Notes: a model not told the origin generated them from the sequence alone. Positions 45,589 to 54,050 are shown, counted from the stretch's first letter. The stretch: DNA of 64,000 bases from JBBQNY01 sp038255255 (GCA_038255255.1 JBBSLL010000011.1:10157-74156); one strand, 5' to 3'. Numbers and translations are program-made.

Positions 45589-45920
45589 ACCCGTGGCAGG
45601 GCAGCTTCATCGTCGACAATCTCACCGACATCGTCGAAGAAGCCGTCTACAAGGAGTTCGAGGCGATCAGCGAGCGCGGCGGCGTGCCCGGCGCGATGGA
45701 CACCATGGTCCAGCGCGGCAAGACCCAGGAAGAGTCGATGGTCTACGCGGAGCAACATCAAGTCCGCAAGAAACACGACGGCTCGCTGCCCCTCGTCGGC
45801 GTCAACACCTTCCTGCCCAAGGAACACGGCGGCGACGTCGTCACCCAAGTCGAACTCATCCGCAGCACCGTGCGTATTCCAGCGAACAAGAACCCTGAGT
45901 CCGACGTGATGCACGGTTAG
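45585..45920 (+). pseudogene. icmF 3'-region fragment d (longest)
   Basis: It starts at a GTG overlapping the preceding stop and matches IcmF from NPWQGSFIVDNLTDIVEEAV to VTQVELIRST (icmF 39892-40160). It carries an internal four-residue insertion relative to the local icmF (VYAEQHQVRKKHDG against YYEHKKHDG) and then an unrelated 16-residue tail. The insertion and substitutions suggest it came from a different icmF allele or has drifted a long time. Confidence 0.85.
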
Positions 45921-46037
45921 TCCAGCGAGTGCGTGAACTCATGCGATTCGCTGCAGCCGAACACTTATCGTTTTCGCTGCACTGGGTAGTCAGATCCTGG
46001 CCCGCGCGAATGCTCGCGCCGATCCTGTGGCGAGCGA

Positions 46038-47807
46038 TCAGCGCCCGCCGGCTTCGCCTGGGGTGCCCGCCGGCCTTGCGCCCTGCCGCGCTGCTGCACT
46101 CTTTTGTCTTACATGGGCGAATTCCGAGTCCGCATACCATTGCGGCCATTCACGGCTGTTCGCCAGCCGGGCGCCGATCGCGTAGAACAGCTCCGTCTCC
46201 TGGGCAGCGCCGCCAAGATCCCAGTCGGCAGACCACGCATCGCAGGGCTCGTGGTAGCAATTGGAGGTGAACTCACCGAGCCAGCGCTCACCGGCCTCGC
46301 GGCCACCCTCCACCAGATCATGGGCGCCGGCGAGCGCCATGTTGAGAAGCACCGGGACTCCGCGCTTGGCAAAGGTGAAATGGTCGGCGCGGTAGAACAG
46401 GCCGCGCTCGGGGTGGCCCTCGGGTGTCACGTAGCGTCCCTGGGCCGCGGCAGCTTCGTCCAGCAATTCCTCCATGCTGCTCTGGCCCTTGCCGATCAGC
46501 ACCACGTCCCTCACCGGCCCAGCCCATTGCAGCGTGTCGAGGGTGAGGTTGGCGACCATCGTCTCGTGCGGGTAGATCGGGGCCTGCGCATAATATTCGG
46601 AGCCGAGAAGCTGGCGTTCCTCCGCGGTCCAGGCGAAGAACAGCAAGGTCCGGTCGGGCCGCGGGCCAGACGCGAACATCCGCGCGATTTCGATCATCGC
46701 CGCGGTTCCGAGCGCATCATCCGCCGCGCCCGGGCGGATCGTTCGGCCCTGGTCGTCGGGCGGGCCGATGCCGTACGCGTCCCAATGGACTCCGTAGCTC
46801 ACGGTTTCTTGGGGATAGCGCGATCCGGTGAGCTTGCCGATAACGTTGCGGCTGGTGATCCGCGCATGGTTGACAGCGGCGTTGGCCCGAAAAGTCGCAT
46901 TGAGGTCGATGGGTTTGAAGGCGGTCGTTCGCGCCTCGCGCTTCACAGCCTCGAAATCGTGCCCGGCGCGCTTCAACAGCGCTTCGGCGACCGGCCGCTG
47001 GATCCAGCCTTGCAGGAGCAGCGGTTGCGGCGCATCGGCGGGAAGAACGATGTTGAAATTCTCGCCGCCGGGGCTTTCGACAACGTTCCAGCCATAGCCG
47101 GCCCCCTGCGTTTCGTGGACGACGAGCGCGGCGACTGCGCCGCGCCTCGCCGCCTCTTCGAATTTGTAGGTCCAGCGGCCGTAATAGGTCATTGTTTTGC
47201 CGCCGAACTTGCCGGCCACCGGCTCGCCCACCGACGCTTCGAAATCCGGGTCGTTGACCAGGAACACCGCGACCTTGCCTTCAAGATCGACGCCCTTGAA
47301 ATCGTCCCAGTCGCGTTCCAGAGCGTTCACGCCATAGCCGACGAACACCATCGGGGCATCGGCGATCCGCGCCTGCGCTACCGGGTGAACGGTGCTCAGA
47401 TAGATATCGTCGGGAAAGGCAAGTGGGACGGTCTCGCCCGACTGGCTGATCGAAACTGCAACCGGCCCTTCAAGCTGAGTCCGGATCAGCGGTACCGTCT
47501 GAATCCAGCTTCCATTCTCTCCCCCCGGCTGAAGGCGCGCGGCCTCGAACTGCTCGATCAGATAGGCGATCGTTCGTTCCTCGCCGATCGTGCCCATCGA
47601 GCGGCCCTGGAACTCGTCGGAGGCCAGCACTCGCGCAATCTCCGAGAGGCGCTCCTCACCGGCTCTGGGCGCCGCGGCCACGCCTTGCGACACTGTCGGC
47701 GCGGCGGGCACGACAGCCGTCTGGCAGGCACTCAGCGCCAATAGCGGCGCAAGTGCCACGCACACCGGCCATGGCCTCATTTTCCGCGGGAAGCTAATTC
47801 TTTTCAT
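46038..47807 (-). CDS. M28 family metallopeptidase lipoprotein
   Basis: 589 residues. The leader CVALAPLLALSAC ends in a lipobox. A PA (protease-associated) insert lies around residues 140-320. The M28 zinc ligands are visible in SYGVHWDAYG, GAADDALGTAAMIE and AWTAEERQLLGSEYY, with a later His in RADHFTFAKRG. It is probably an outer-membrane or periplasmic aminopeptidase. It is transcribed toward icmF fragment d. It may be imported cargo, since its neighbours on both sides are repeats and fragments. Confidence 0.88.
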   Translation of the reverse strand: MKRISFPRKMRPWPVCVALAPLLALSACQTAVVPAAPTVSQGVAAAPRAGEERLSEIARVLASDEFQGRSMGTIGEERTIAYLIEQFEAARLQPGGENGSWIQTVPLIRTQLEGPVAVSISQSGETVPLAFPDDIYLSTVHPVAQARIADAPMVFVGYGVNALERDWDDFKGVDLEGKVAVFLVNDPDFEASVGEPVAGKFGGKTMTYYGRWTYKFEEAARRGAVAALVVHETQGAGYGWNVVESPGGENFNIVLPADAPQPLLLQGWIQRPVAEALLKRAGHDFEAVKREARTTAFKPIDLNATFRANAAVNHARITSRNVIGKLTGSRYPQETVSYGVHWDAYGIGPPDDQGRTIRPGAADDALGTAAMIEIARMFASGPRPDRTLLFFAWTAEERQLLGSEYYAQAPIYPHETMVANLTLDTLQWAGPVRDVVLIGKGQSSMEELLDEAAAAQGRYVTPEGHPERGLFYRADHFTFAKRGVPVLLNMALAGAHDLVEGGREAGERWLGEFTSNCYHEPCDAWSADWDLGGAAQETELFYAIGARLANSREWPQWYADSEFAHVRQKSAAARQGARPAGTPGEAGGR

Positions 47808-47860
47808 GCTGCAGCCTATCGAAGCTGCAAAATGTCAGCAATGGGTCGAGGCTGTGAAAT

Positions 47861-47936
47861 GAATGGGGTCAGGTACATTTTCGAAGCGCAATACGGCTGA
47901 TCTTGAAGCCGGCGAAAATGTACCTGAACCCATTTG
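47861..47936. repeat. Family A palindrome, second GGTACATTTTCG copy
   Basis: AATGGGGTCAGGTACATTTT and, 30 bases later, its imperfect complement AAAATGTACCTGAACCCATT. The pairing has one compensated change: GAATGGG on the left matches CCCATTT on the right, against GAAAAGG/CCTTTTG elsewhere. It lies between the peptidase and DJ-1 genes. Confidence 0.85.
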
Positions 47937-48047
47937 GTTCGCGCGCGAGTTCGTGCGCGCCGCGTTCGGGCAGGCTCACCTCGGCTTCGCGATTCGCGGC
48001 GTACGGTGCCGGCCCTTCCCCTTTCCCTTCTTCCCCTGGAGAACTCC

Positions 48048-48731
48048 ATGAACGTTCTGATGGTGCTGACGTCGCACGACCGCCTGGGTGATACCGGCAA
48101 GAAGACCGGCTTCTGGCTGGAGGAATTCGCCGCGCCGTATTACGTGTTCAAGGACGCGGGCCTCAACGTGACGCTGGTCTCTCCCAAGGGCGGCCAGCCG
48201 CCGCTGGACCCGAAGAGCGACGAGCCCGACGCGCAAACCGACGCCACCCGCCGCTTCCGCGCCGATGCCGATGCGCAGACGACGTTGGCCAACACGCGCA
48301 AACTCGCGGACGCCCGGGTCAGCGACTACGACGCGGTGTTCTACCCCGGCGGCCACGGCCCCCTGTGGGACCTCGCCAACGACCGCGACTCCATTGCGCT
48401 GATCGAATCGACTTACGACGCAGGCAGGCCGATCGCACTGGTTTGCCATGCGCCTGGCGTGTTGCGCGATGCCAAGGGCAGCGACGGCGCACCGCTGGTG
48501 AGCGGCCGCAAGGTCACCGGCTACACCAACTCCGAAGAGGCGGCGGTGGGGCTGACCGACGTGGTGCCGTTCCTCGTCGAGGACATGCTCAAGGCCAACG
48601 GCGGCGACTACGCGAAGAAGGCCGACTGGGCGAGCCACGTGGTGATCGACGGCAACCTGATCACCGGGCAGAACCCGGCCTCGTCCGAAGATGCGGCGAA
48701 GGCGGTGGTGGCGCAGCTCGTCGGGCGTTGA
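48048..48731 (+). CDS. Type 1 glutamine amidotransferase-like protein, DJ-1/PfpI (Hsp31-like) family
   Basis: 227 residues from the ATG at 48048, after a clear purine-rich ribosome site (CTGGAGAAC). The nucleophile elbow is ALVCHAPGVLRD with the reactive Cys. The acidic partner is in GFWLEEFAAPYYVF and PGGHGPLWDLAND supplies the family-specific His loop. Hsp31/YajL relatives act as glyoxalase III, deglycase or redox chaperones. The N-terminal TGKKTGFWLEE pattern is typical of the chaperone/glyoxalase subgroup. Confidence 0.9.
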   Translation: MNVLMVLTSHDRLGDTGKKTGFWLEEFAAPYYVFKDAGLNVTLVSPKGGQPPLDPKSDEPDAQTDATRRFRADADAQTTLANTRKLADARVSDYDAVFYPGGHGPLWDLANDRDSIALIESTYDAGRPIALVCHAPGVLRDAKGSDGAPLVSGRKVTGYTNSEEAAVGLTDVVPFLVEDMLKANGGDYAKKADWASHVVIDGNLITGQNPASSEDAAKAVVAQLVGR

Positions 48732-48744
48732 AGGCGAGGCGCCC

Positions 48745-48936
48745 GTCACGTACACGCGCGCCGCATCGCCGCCGTGGTCGGCCTTCATGCGGTCGACGGC
48801 CCGCCGGCACGAACTTGAACATGCGCAGGTTGCCGGGATTGCTGCCGAAGCCCGTAACCTCCTTCTGCGCCGCCAGCGGCGCCGCAAGGAGGAGGGCAGC
48901 AGCCGCCAGGCAAGCCGCGGCGAGTGTCGAGCTCAT
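48745..48936 (-). pseudogene. Remnant of a poly(3-hydroxybutyrate) depolymerase/esterase gene
   Basis: The N-terminus is intact (signal peptide LAAACLAAAALLLAAPLAAQ, then GSNPGNLRMFKFVPAG), but near 48797 it jumps to another frame that reads AVDRMKADHGGDAARVYVTG, a later part of the same enzyme family. An internal deletion of roughly a hundred codons has removed the intervening part, and the 3' end is lost against the DJ-1 gene. Confidence 0.7.
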
Positions 48937-48973
48937 CGGCGGGTGGTCCGAAGTACTCGTGACCTCGGTGCGA

Positions 48974-49741
48974 TCACACCGACGCATCTTTGGCGATATA
49001 TGCGCTCTCCAACCGGGCAAGAACCTCGGTTTGGGTGGCCGGAATTTTCAGTGCCATGAGATCCAGCTCTTCCCTCTTGGCATGCGCAAGGAACGACTTG
49101 AATTGCTCTGCCATGCCGGTGGGCAATGCGATCGTTGCCTCGCCGGCGAGCAGTTGAGAGAGCCGAAAAACGTCATTGAGGTGTTTGCGAATGTCTTTGG
49201 CGTCGATTTTTTCCCCTTGTTCTTCGCGCGCGCGCAAGTCCAGCCATGCAATGGCCTTCAGCGGAATGAGCCGGTCCGCGCCGATCAGACTCAATCCATC
49301 GATTTCAATCCGCCCCTCTAGAAGAAAAGCATACGCCTCGTCATCCATCAAGATGGCCGAGAGGCTAGAGACAGCTTCATCGACCGGAAGTGGTGTCAGT
49401 TTCGCGCCACCACCGAGCTCCACGCCGTCGGGCTGCCTCGAGAACAGCTCAAGCATGTAGGGAAAGCTTGCGTTGGTTGGCTTCGCGAATCGATAGCGCT
49501 TCGATTTCTCATCCGTAACTTGCTTTATCTCGTATTGGCCGTCTTCAACGAATTTCCAGATGCGCTCGACGAAGGTGGCATCAAGCATTTCCACGACCAG
49601 CACGACATCGAGATCTTTCGTTGCGCGAAAGTCCAGACCTGCGTCTTCCATCACAAGCGAAGCGGCCACGCCACCGATCAGCACGTATCGGTCTACGTAA
49701 GCCGCAAAATGATCTCGAAATAGTTCGAGCCCCCTCACCAT
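48974..49741 (-). CDS. AbiEii-like nucleotidyltransferase toxin
   Basis: 255 residues. The nucleotidyltransferase core is YVLIGGVAASLVMEDAG followed by RATKDLDVVLVVE, giving GG and the D-x-D metal ligands. IGADRLIPLKAIAWLDLRAR fits the AbiEii late region with its conserved Lys. AbiEii proteins are type IV toxins that transfer nucleotides to cellular RNA. The start overlaps the stop of the upstream gene by seven bases. It lies in a noticeably less GC-rich stretch (48974-50820), consistent with transfer. Confidence 0.78.
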   Translation of the reverse strand: MVRGLELFRDHFAAYVDRYVLIGGVAASLVMEDAGLDFRATKDLDVVLVVEMLDATFVERIWKFVEDGQYEIKQVTDEKSKRYRFAKPTNASFPYMLELFSRQPDGVELGGGAKLTPLPVDEAVSSLSAILMDDEAYAFLLEGRIEIDGLSLIGADRLIPLKAIAWLDLRAREEQGEKIDAKDIRKHLNDVFRLSQLLAGEATIALPTGMAEQFKSFLAHAKREELDLMALKIPATQTEVLARLESAYIAKDASV

Positions 49742-50772
49742 GGCAGCGCTTTTTCTAGGTGCTCAGTTGCCTGCAAGACACGCTCGTCAGCGTGATCGCG
49801 CAGGCTCAGGATCAGCGAGAGCGCGTCTACAGTCTTGCTGGTCTGCATCAGGATCGGGCCATAGCGCCAGACTTCGATCTGAAGCACGCCGAGATCGGGG
49901 CTTGGCACTTTTTGCAGTCCGGACTTCAGTGCTTGGTGCCATTGATCGGAGGAGAGCGCACGTGTCTGTGTGGCCGGCGCTGCCAGCGGCGAAAGTTCGG
50001 ATAGCGCCGTGATCCCGGCCAGCGGGGCATGATCAAGCTTCTTCAATTGACCTTGCACCCAGTGGATCGCCCGCACGGGGGTTCGCATATGCTTCTGGGA
50101 CTGCAGCCAAGTTTCACGCGGGCCGTGCAGGAATCGCACCCAGCGCTCCCGGCCTAAATTGAATGTTTCGGTGAGACCGGCGGCGAGCCATTCTTGGGCC
50201 ACGCGCGAAATCGTGATGGGCGAATAGCCCAAGCTCTGCGCGAGCACAGCCGGATGCACGGTGTCCCGCCAAGGCTGCAGCAAAGCGACGATAAGCAGTG
50301 CTTGGGTTGCAGGACTGAACACATCGAAAGCTGTGTTTCGGCGTTTCCGGAAGTGTTCGCGTAGATCAATGCCAAGGTCTGGCACATAAAGTTGACTGCC
50401 GGGCACGATGAAAGGAATCCCCTGCTCAATTAGGCGCCGGCGCTCGTACGACGCCAAGCGTTCGACGACATAGATTGGTAGCGTGGCCGCGGGAAGTTGC
50501 TTCCGCAGCCTCTCCAAGTCTCGGCGGATGCCGTCCGTACGCTGCACCGCTTGGGCAATCACCAATAGGCAGGGAGTTCGCAGCAGCTTGGTCGCCGCGA
50601 ACTTGTAGCGGTCCTGCAGGTAGAAGGGCAAGCTGTGCCGCTCGTTCCACGCCGACAGTCGGAGGGGCAGCCCCAGGACGTCCTTGATATGGCGTTGGAT
50701 GGCAATCTGATCCAAGGGCTGTTCTATGTACCAGAGTTTTGTAACGCTACCATCGTCTATGGTAGATAACAA
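49735..50772 (-). CDS. Large AbiEi-like antitoxin/regulator with central winged helix
   Basis: 345 residues from a TTG at 50772; an in-frame TAA lies two codons upstream and no ATG occurs in the first 200 codons, which decides the start. Residues about 152-205 form a winged HTH (QALLIVALLQPW, then LAQSLGYSPITISRVAQEWL). The N-terminal 150 residues (RYKFAATKLLRTPCLLVIAQ) and the C-terminal half are unrecognised. Classical AbiEi is smaller, with its HTH at the N-terminus, so this is a variant type. It overlaps the toxin gene and has operator-like repeats across its start. Confidence 0.65.
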   Translation of the reverse strand: MLSTIDDGSVTKLWYIEQPLDQIAIQRHIKDVLGLPLRLSAWNERHSLPFYLQDRYKFAATKLLRTPCLLVIAQAVQRTDGIRRDLERLRKQLPAATLPIYVVERLASYERRRLIEQGIPFIVPGSQLYVPDLGIDLREHFRKRRNTAFDVFSPATQALLIVALLQPWRDTVHPAVLAQSLGYSPITISRVAQEWLAAGLTETFNLGRERWVRFLHGPRETWLQSQKHMRTPVRAIHWVQGQLKKLDHAPLAGITALSELSPLAAPATQTRALSSDQWHQALKSGLQKVPSPDLGVLQIEVWRYGPILMQTSKTVDALSLILSLRDHADERVLQATEHLEKALPW

Positions 50773-50788
50773 TACTTATGGTAGATAA
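50747..50788 (-). promoter_or_regulatory. Operator-like repeats at the start of the AbiEi-like gene
   Basis: CTACCAT-N5-ATGGTAG forms an inverted repeat at 50747-50765, within the first codons of the gene. TATGGTAGATAA occurs at 50758-50769 and again at 50777-50788, 19 bases apart. Known AbiEi proteins repress their own operon by binding inverted repeats, so these are probable autoregulatory sites. The region is AT-rich compared with its surroundings. Confidence 0.6.
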
Positions 50789-50859
50789 TTGATAATGTTA
50801 CGTTATTCACTATAAAGAGGCACTAGTGCCAAAGCCTGCAAGTTTGAAACGTCCGCGGC

Positions 50860-51468
50860 TTGGAGAGCTACGGCCGCGCGTTCCGCGAGGCAGGCGAAGG
50901 CCAATTCGGAACCGTATCAAGGACGATATTGAGGCGGCGATCAACGCGGCCGTCGCTGCCCAGCCCGTTGATCCCGCACATGTGCGTGCTCGGCACCAGC
51001 CACGGCGGCTACTCAGCTCTCGTCTCCGCGATCCGATGGCGCGACCGGTTCCGCTGTGCCGTGTCCGTCTCCGGCGTGACGGACCGCATGCTCATCTTCA
51101 CTGCGAGCGATTCCGCCACCACGCAGGCGGGCCGCGATGGCTTGATTCGCTGGATGGGTGATTCCCGATGCACCGAGGCAGCACTGCGCGCAGCCTCGCC
51201 GCTCTACCAGATGGACAAGCTCACGACTCCCGTCATGTTCGTGCATGGGAGGCACGACGTGCGCGTCGACTTCGAACACGCGTGCCGCCTCGTGCGAACG
51301 CTCAACATTGACCGCCGCACCCCCGTTGTGCAGGCCTTCACCGACAAAGTCCACGACATCGCCGACCACAAGGCGCAAGCCCTCGCCTGGAACGGCATCG
51401 CCAGCTTCCTCCAGAAGCATCTCGGCGTAATATCCACTCCAGCTGCCGCAGCTGCACCCGCCCTATGA
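50860..51468 (+). pseudogene. S9 prolyl oligopeptidase-family remnant, C-terminal half with frameshifts
   Basis: It begins with SYGRAFREAGEGQFGT, leaves the frame (the next part, KDDIEAAINAAVAAQPVDPA, is in the frame starting at 50826), then returns at MCVLGTSHGGYSALVSAIRW. The catalytic Ser motif GTSHGGYS and the Asp/His region (VMFVHGRHDVRVDFEHACRL; DKVHDIADHKA) are recognisable. The 5' two thirds, including the propeller, is absent. It ends at a TGA that overlaps icmF fragment e. Confidence 0.8.
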
Positions 51469-51656
51469 CTTTCATTTATGAAGCGGTGTACACGGATGTC
51501 CAGGCGATCAGCGAGCGCCACGGCGCCGCGTGCGAAGTTCCTCGGAGCTTCGAAGGAACAATTCGTTGCCGCGTTGGAGCCCTTCATCACACGATTGTGT
51601 CGGGTCCAGGTTGCCCGGAGATTTACCTGAGAGGACGCGGCGATGACGAAACCTAG
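51465..51656 (+). pseudogene. icmF 3'-region fragment e
   Basis: A 63-codon frame beginning MTFIYEAVYTDVQAISERHG, matching the same IcmF core as fragments b-d but the most diverged. Its ATG overlaps the S9 remnant stop and its 3' end runs 14 bases into the start of the GHKL ATPase gene. Confidence 0.7.
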
Positions 51657-53061
51657 CGGCGATCGCGCAGAGGCGAACCCGACGAAACAGTTCTTTGTGT
51701 TAATGCTCACTCGCGACATAAGTCTCGCCGACGCGATTCTGGACCTCGTGGACAATTGCTTGGACGGCGCGCTCAGGCTCGCCGCCGGCGGACACGTGGA
51801 CTATGCGAAGCACTTCGTGAGAATCAAGCTTGCCGCTGACCAATTTTCAATTGAGGACAACTGCGGCGGTATTCCCCGGGAAATTGCGAAGAACTATGCG
51901 TTCAAGATGGGGCGCGATCCCGACGACGAACGTGATTCGGACGCCGCAACGATTGGAATGTACGGCGTTGGTATGAAGCGCGCCATCTTCAAGATGGGTC
52001 GCAACGCACTTGTACGCACGCGGCATGGAGTTGACACGTTTGAAGTCCCGATCACGTCGGACTGGCTGGACTCCAAAGGCTGGGATCCTCTGCCGATTAA
52101 CGACACTACAGACGCAAGCGAGAGCCTGTCTGAGCCAGGAACGACTATCAGTGTGCAGAAGCTTTACGACGGTGTTTCTAGGCACTTCGCCAACGAAGCA
52201 TTCGAAAACGAAGTGCGCACTGCCATCTCCGAGCACTTCACTATGTTTCTGCAATCAGGCCTCAAGATTGAGCTAAATGGAAAGCCGGTTCTACCAGTTC
52301 TTGTTGAGGTACTTGTGTCAACCCGCGGTGACGGGCCAGCGCCGTTCGTCTTCCAAAAGATGATCGACGAGGTGCTCGTCTCTCTCGTAGTTGGTTTGAA
52401 CGCTGGCCGCCAACTTGAGGAAGATGATGACGAAACCGGATTCGAGAGAGACCGCTCGTCTGCCACAGCAGGCTGGACAGTCTTGTGCAACGATCGAGCT
52501 GTCATCGTCGGAGATAAGAGCCGCCTCACGGGATGGGGCGACGGTATTCCTATGTACCACCCGCAATTCTCAATCATCACCGGCATCATCGAATTCCGTT
52601 CAAACCGTGCCGAGAAGCTTCCGGTTACGACGACAAAACGCGCACTAGACACCTCGTCGAACGTCTGGCTTGAATCGCTGGTGAAGATGAAAGAGGGCAT
52701 GCGAATATGGATTTCGTATACCAACCAGTGGAAGAACCACCCGCGTTCCGATCAGACTGGTCATTGGGAAGACGCCCGCGCCCTATCGCTCCGCAAAGCG
52801 ATCTCAGCAGTACGGGAACGCCCCGCCACAAAGCAGAGTCACGACTATATTGAGTTCAATCCTCAGAAGTCCAAAGTACTCCCACTACCCAAAGGGAAGA
52901 CCCCATCGTCAAGAAGAATCGTGTATTCGCGTCCGATTGAAGAGGTGCGGGTCGTCTCAAGAATGTTGTACGACATTGAGGACGAAAAGCCGGGAATCGT
53001 GGGCGAGCGGTGCTTCGAATTGATGTTAGACAAAGCCCGGAAGCAGGAGAGCTCGGCATGA
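51643..53061 (+). CDS. GHKL-type ATPase (MutL/MORC-like), first copy
   Basis: 472 residues. The Bergerat-fold ATP site is complete: N box DLVDNCLDGA (34-43), G1 EDNCGG (71-76) and G2 GMYGVGMKRA (105-114). The region 200-360 matches the transducer-type middle segment of Hsp90/MutL proteins only in outline, and the last 100 residues are basic. Such ATPases act as ATP-driven clamps on DNA or as regulators of partner enzymes in bacterial defence and repair. It is coupled to the next gene by an ATGA overlap and is visibly less GC-rich than the genes to its left. Confidence 0.8.
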   Translation: MTKPSGDRAEANPTKQFFVLMLTRDISLADAILDLVDNCLDGALRLAAGGHVDYAKHFVRIKLAADQFSIEDNCGGIPREIAKNYAFKMGRDPDDERDSDAATIGMYGVGMKRAIFKMGRNALVRTRHGVDTFEVPITSDWLDSKGWDPLPINDTTDASESLSEPGTTISVQKLYDGVSRHFANEAFENEVRTAISEHFTMFLQSGLKIELNGKPVLPVLVEVLVSTRGDGPAPFVFQKMIDEVLVSLVVGLNAGRQLEEDDDETGFERDRSSATAGWTVLCNDRAVIVGDKSRLTGWGDGIPMYHPQFSIITGIIEFRSNRAEKLPVTTTKRALDTSSNVWLESLVKMKEGMRIWISYTNQWKNHPRSDQTGHWEDARALSLRKAISAVRERPATKQSHDYIEFNPQKSKVLPLPKGKTPSSRRIVYSRPIEEVRVVSRMLYDIEDEKPGIVGERCFELMLDKARKQESSA

Positions 53062-54050
53062 GCAAGGGCTCCTCTGTGCCCTACCGGTTGCGCCCGAACA
53101 AGGCCGTTGATCGCGAGCTGTTTTTGTCTTTACTAACCAGGCTTGCGCCAAGTCTATCCTTGGAGACATATCAATATGTCGGGTTGGGCGGCCCTTTTCT
53201 TGAGGATTTTAGGTTGGTGCACGCCAGGCTGGCGATTGGTCGAATGACTTGCGTGGAGACTGAGGAGCAGGTTCACAAGCGACAAATGTTTAACAGGCCG
53301 ATCGCTTCAATCGAGTGCAAGCACACCACGCTAGAGGACTTTCTAGACGAGCATGACTTCGATTCACCCTCCATCGTATGGCTTGACTATACGGAACCAG
53401 ATGTCAGCGCTCAGATTGAACGATTTGCTAAGACTATCGGCACCGTTCCTGTCGGCAGCGTGCTCCGTATCACGCTTAACGCGAACCCGGGATCGCTTGG
53501 AACGCCGAGCGCTAACGAACTTTCTGTGGAAGTTGACGGTGATGCGTCCAATGACCGCGCCGCAAAACCCACTATCCATGAGTGGAGATTGGAGCGCTTC
53601 CGGGAACGGCTGGGGGCGTTGTTTCCTAGCGGTCTCACTCCAGTCGACATGAGCCGCAAGACTTATGGGTTGAGCCTGCTACGGACAGTGAAGCTAGCGG
53701 TTGAAAAGGAAGCACTCAGCTTCCGCGACAGACAAATCGTGTGGGCACTCGCGACTCACTATGCGGACGGTCAGGCAATGGTCACCGCTGCGCTTATCGT
53801 CTGCCCGCCTGACGACCCGTCCATCGCTGAATTGGTGGAGAGCTGGGAGTTTTACTCCACGACTGATGCTCCGCATGTACTGGACCTCCCCGCACTGTCC
53901 ACACTAGAGCGGCTGACCATGGAGTCTAGGGATGACGCTCAAGCCACCATGGGAATGGAGCTCCCGAAGACGGACATGGGCGAGGATCCCTACGCTGTGT
54001 TCAAGAAGTTCTACCGCATTTACCCTCATTTTTCGCGCGTGGAGTTGTAG
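53058..54050 (+). CDS. Rossmann methyltransferase-like protein paired with the GHKL ATPase
   Basis: 330 residues from the ATG at 53058, overlapping the ATPase stop. VGLGGPF (41-47) looks like the SAM-binding glycine loop, the acidic residue in TCVETEE (E67) would bind ribose, and WLDYTEP (108-114) resembles motif IV. The opening VPYRLRPNKAVDRELFLSLL seems family-specific. A class I methyltransferase fold is inferred from these landmarks; the substrate is unknown. It forms a two-gene unit with the ATPase and converges on the C5 methyltransferase operon 86 bases away. Confidence 0.6.
   Translation: MSKGSSVPYRLRPNKAVDRELFLSLLTRLAPSLSLETYQYVGLGGPFLEDFRLVHARLAIGRMTCVETEEQVHKRQMFNRPIASIECKHTTLEDFLDEHDFDSPSIVWLDYTEPDVSAQIERFAKTIGTVPVGSVLRITLNANPGSLGTPSANELSVEVDGDASNDRAAKPTIHEWRLERFRERLGALFPSGLTPVDMSRKTYGLSLLRTVKLAVEKEALSFRDRQIVWALATHYADGQAMVTAALIVCPPDDPSIAELVESWEFYSTTDAPHVLDLPALSTLERLTMESRDDAQATMGMELPKTDMGEDPYAVFKKFYRIYPHFSRVEL

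Noticed and set aside
41235..51656. icmF fragments as integron attC-type recombination sites
   Set aside because: The segments are coding-derived and not palindromic, and no integron integrase gene is present in the window.
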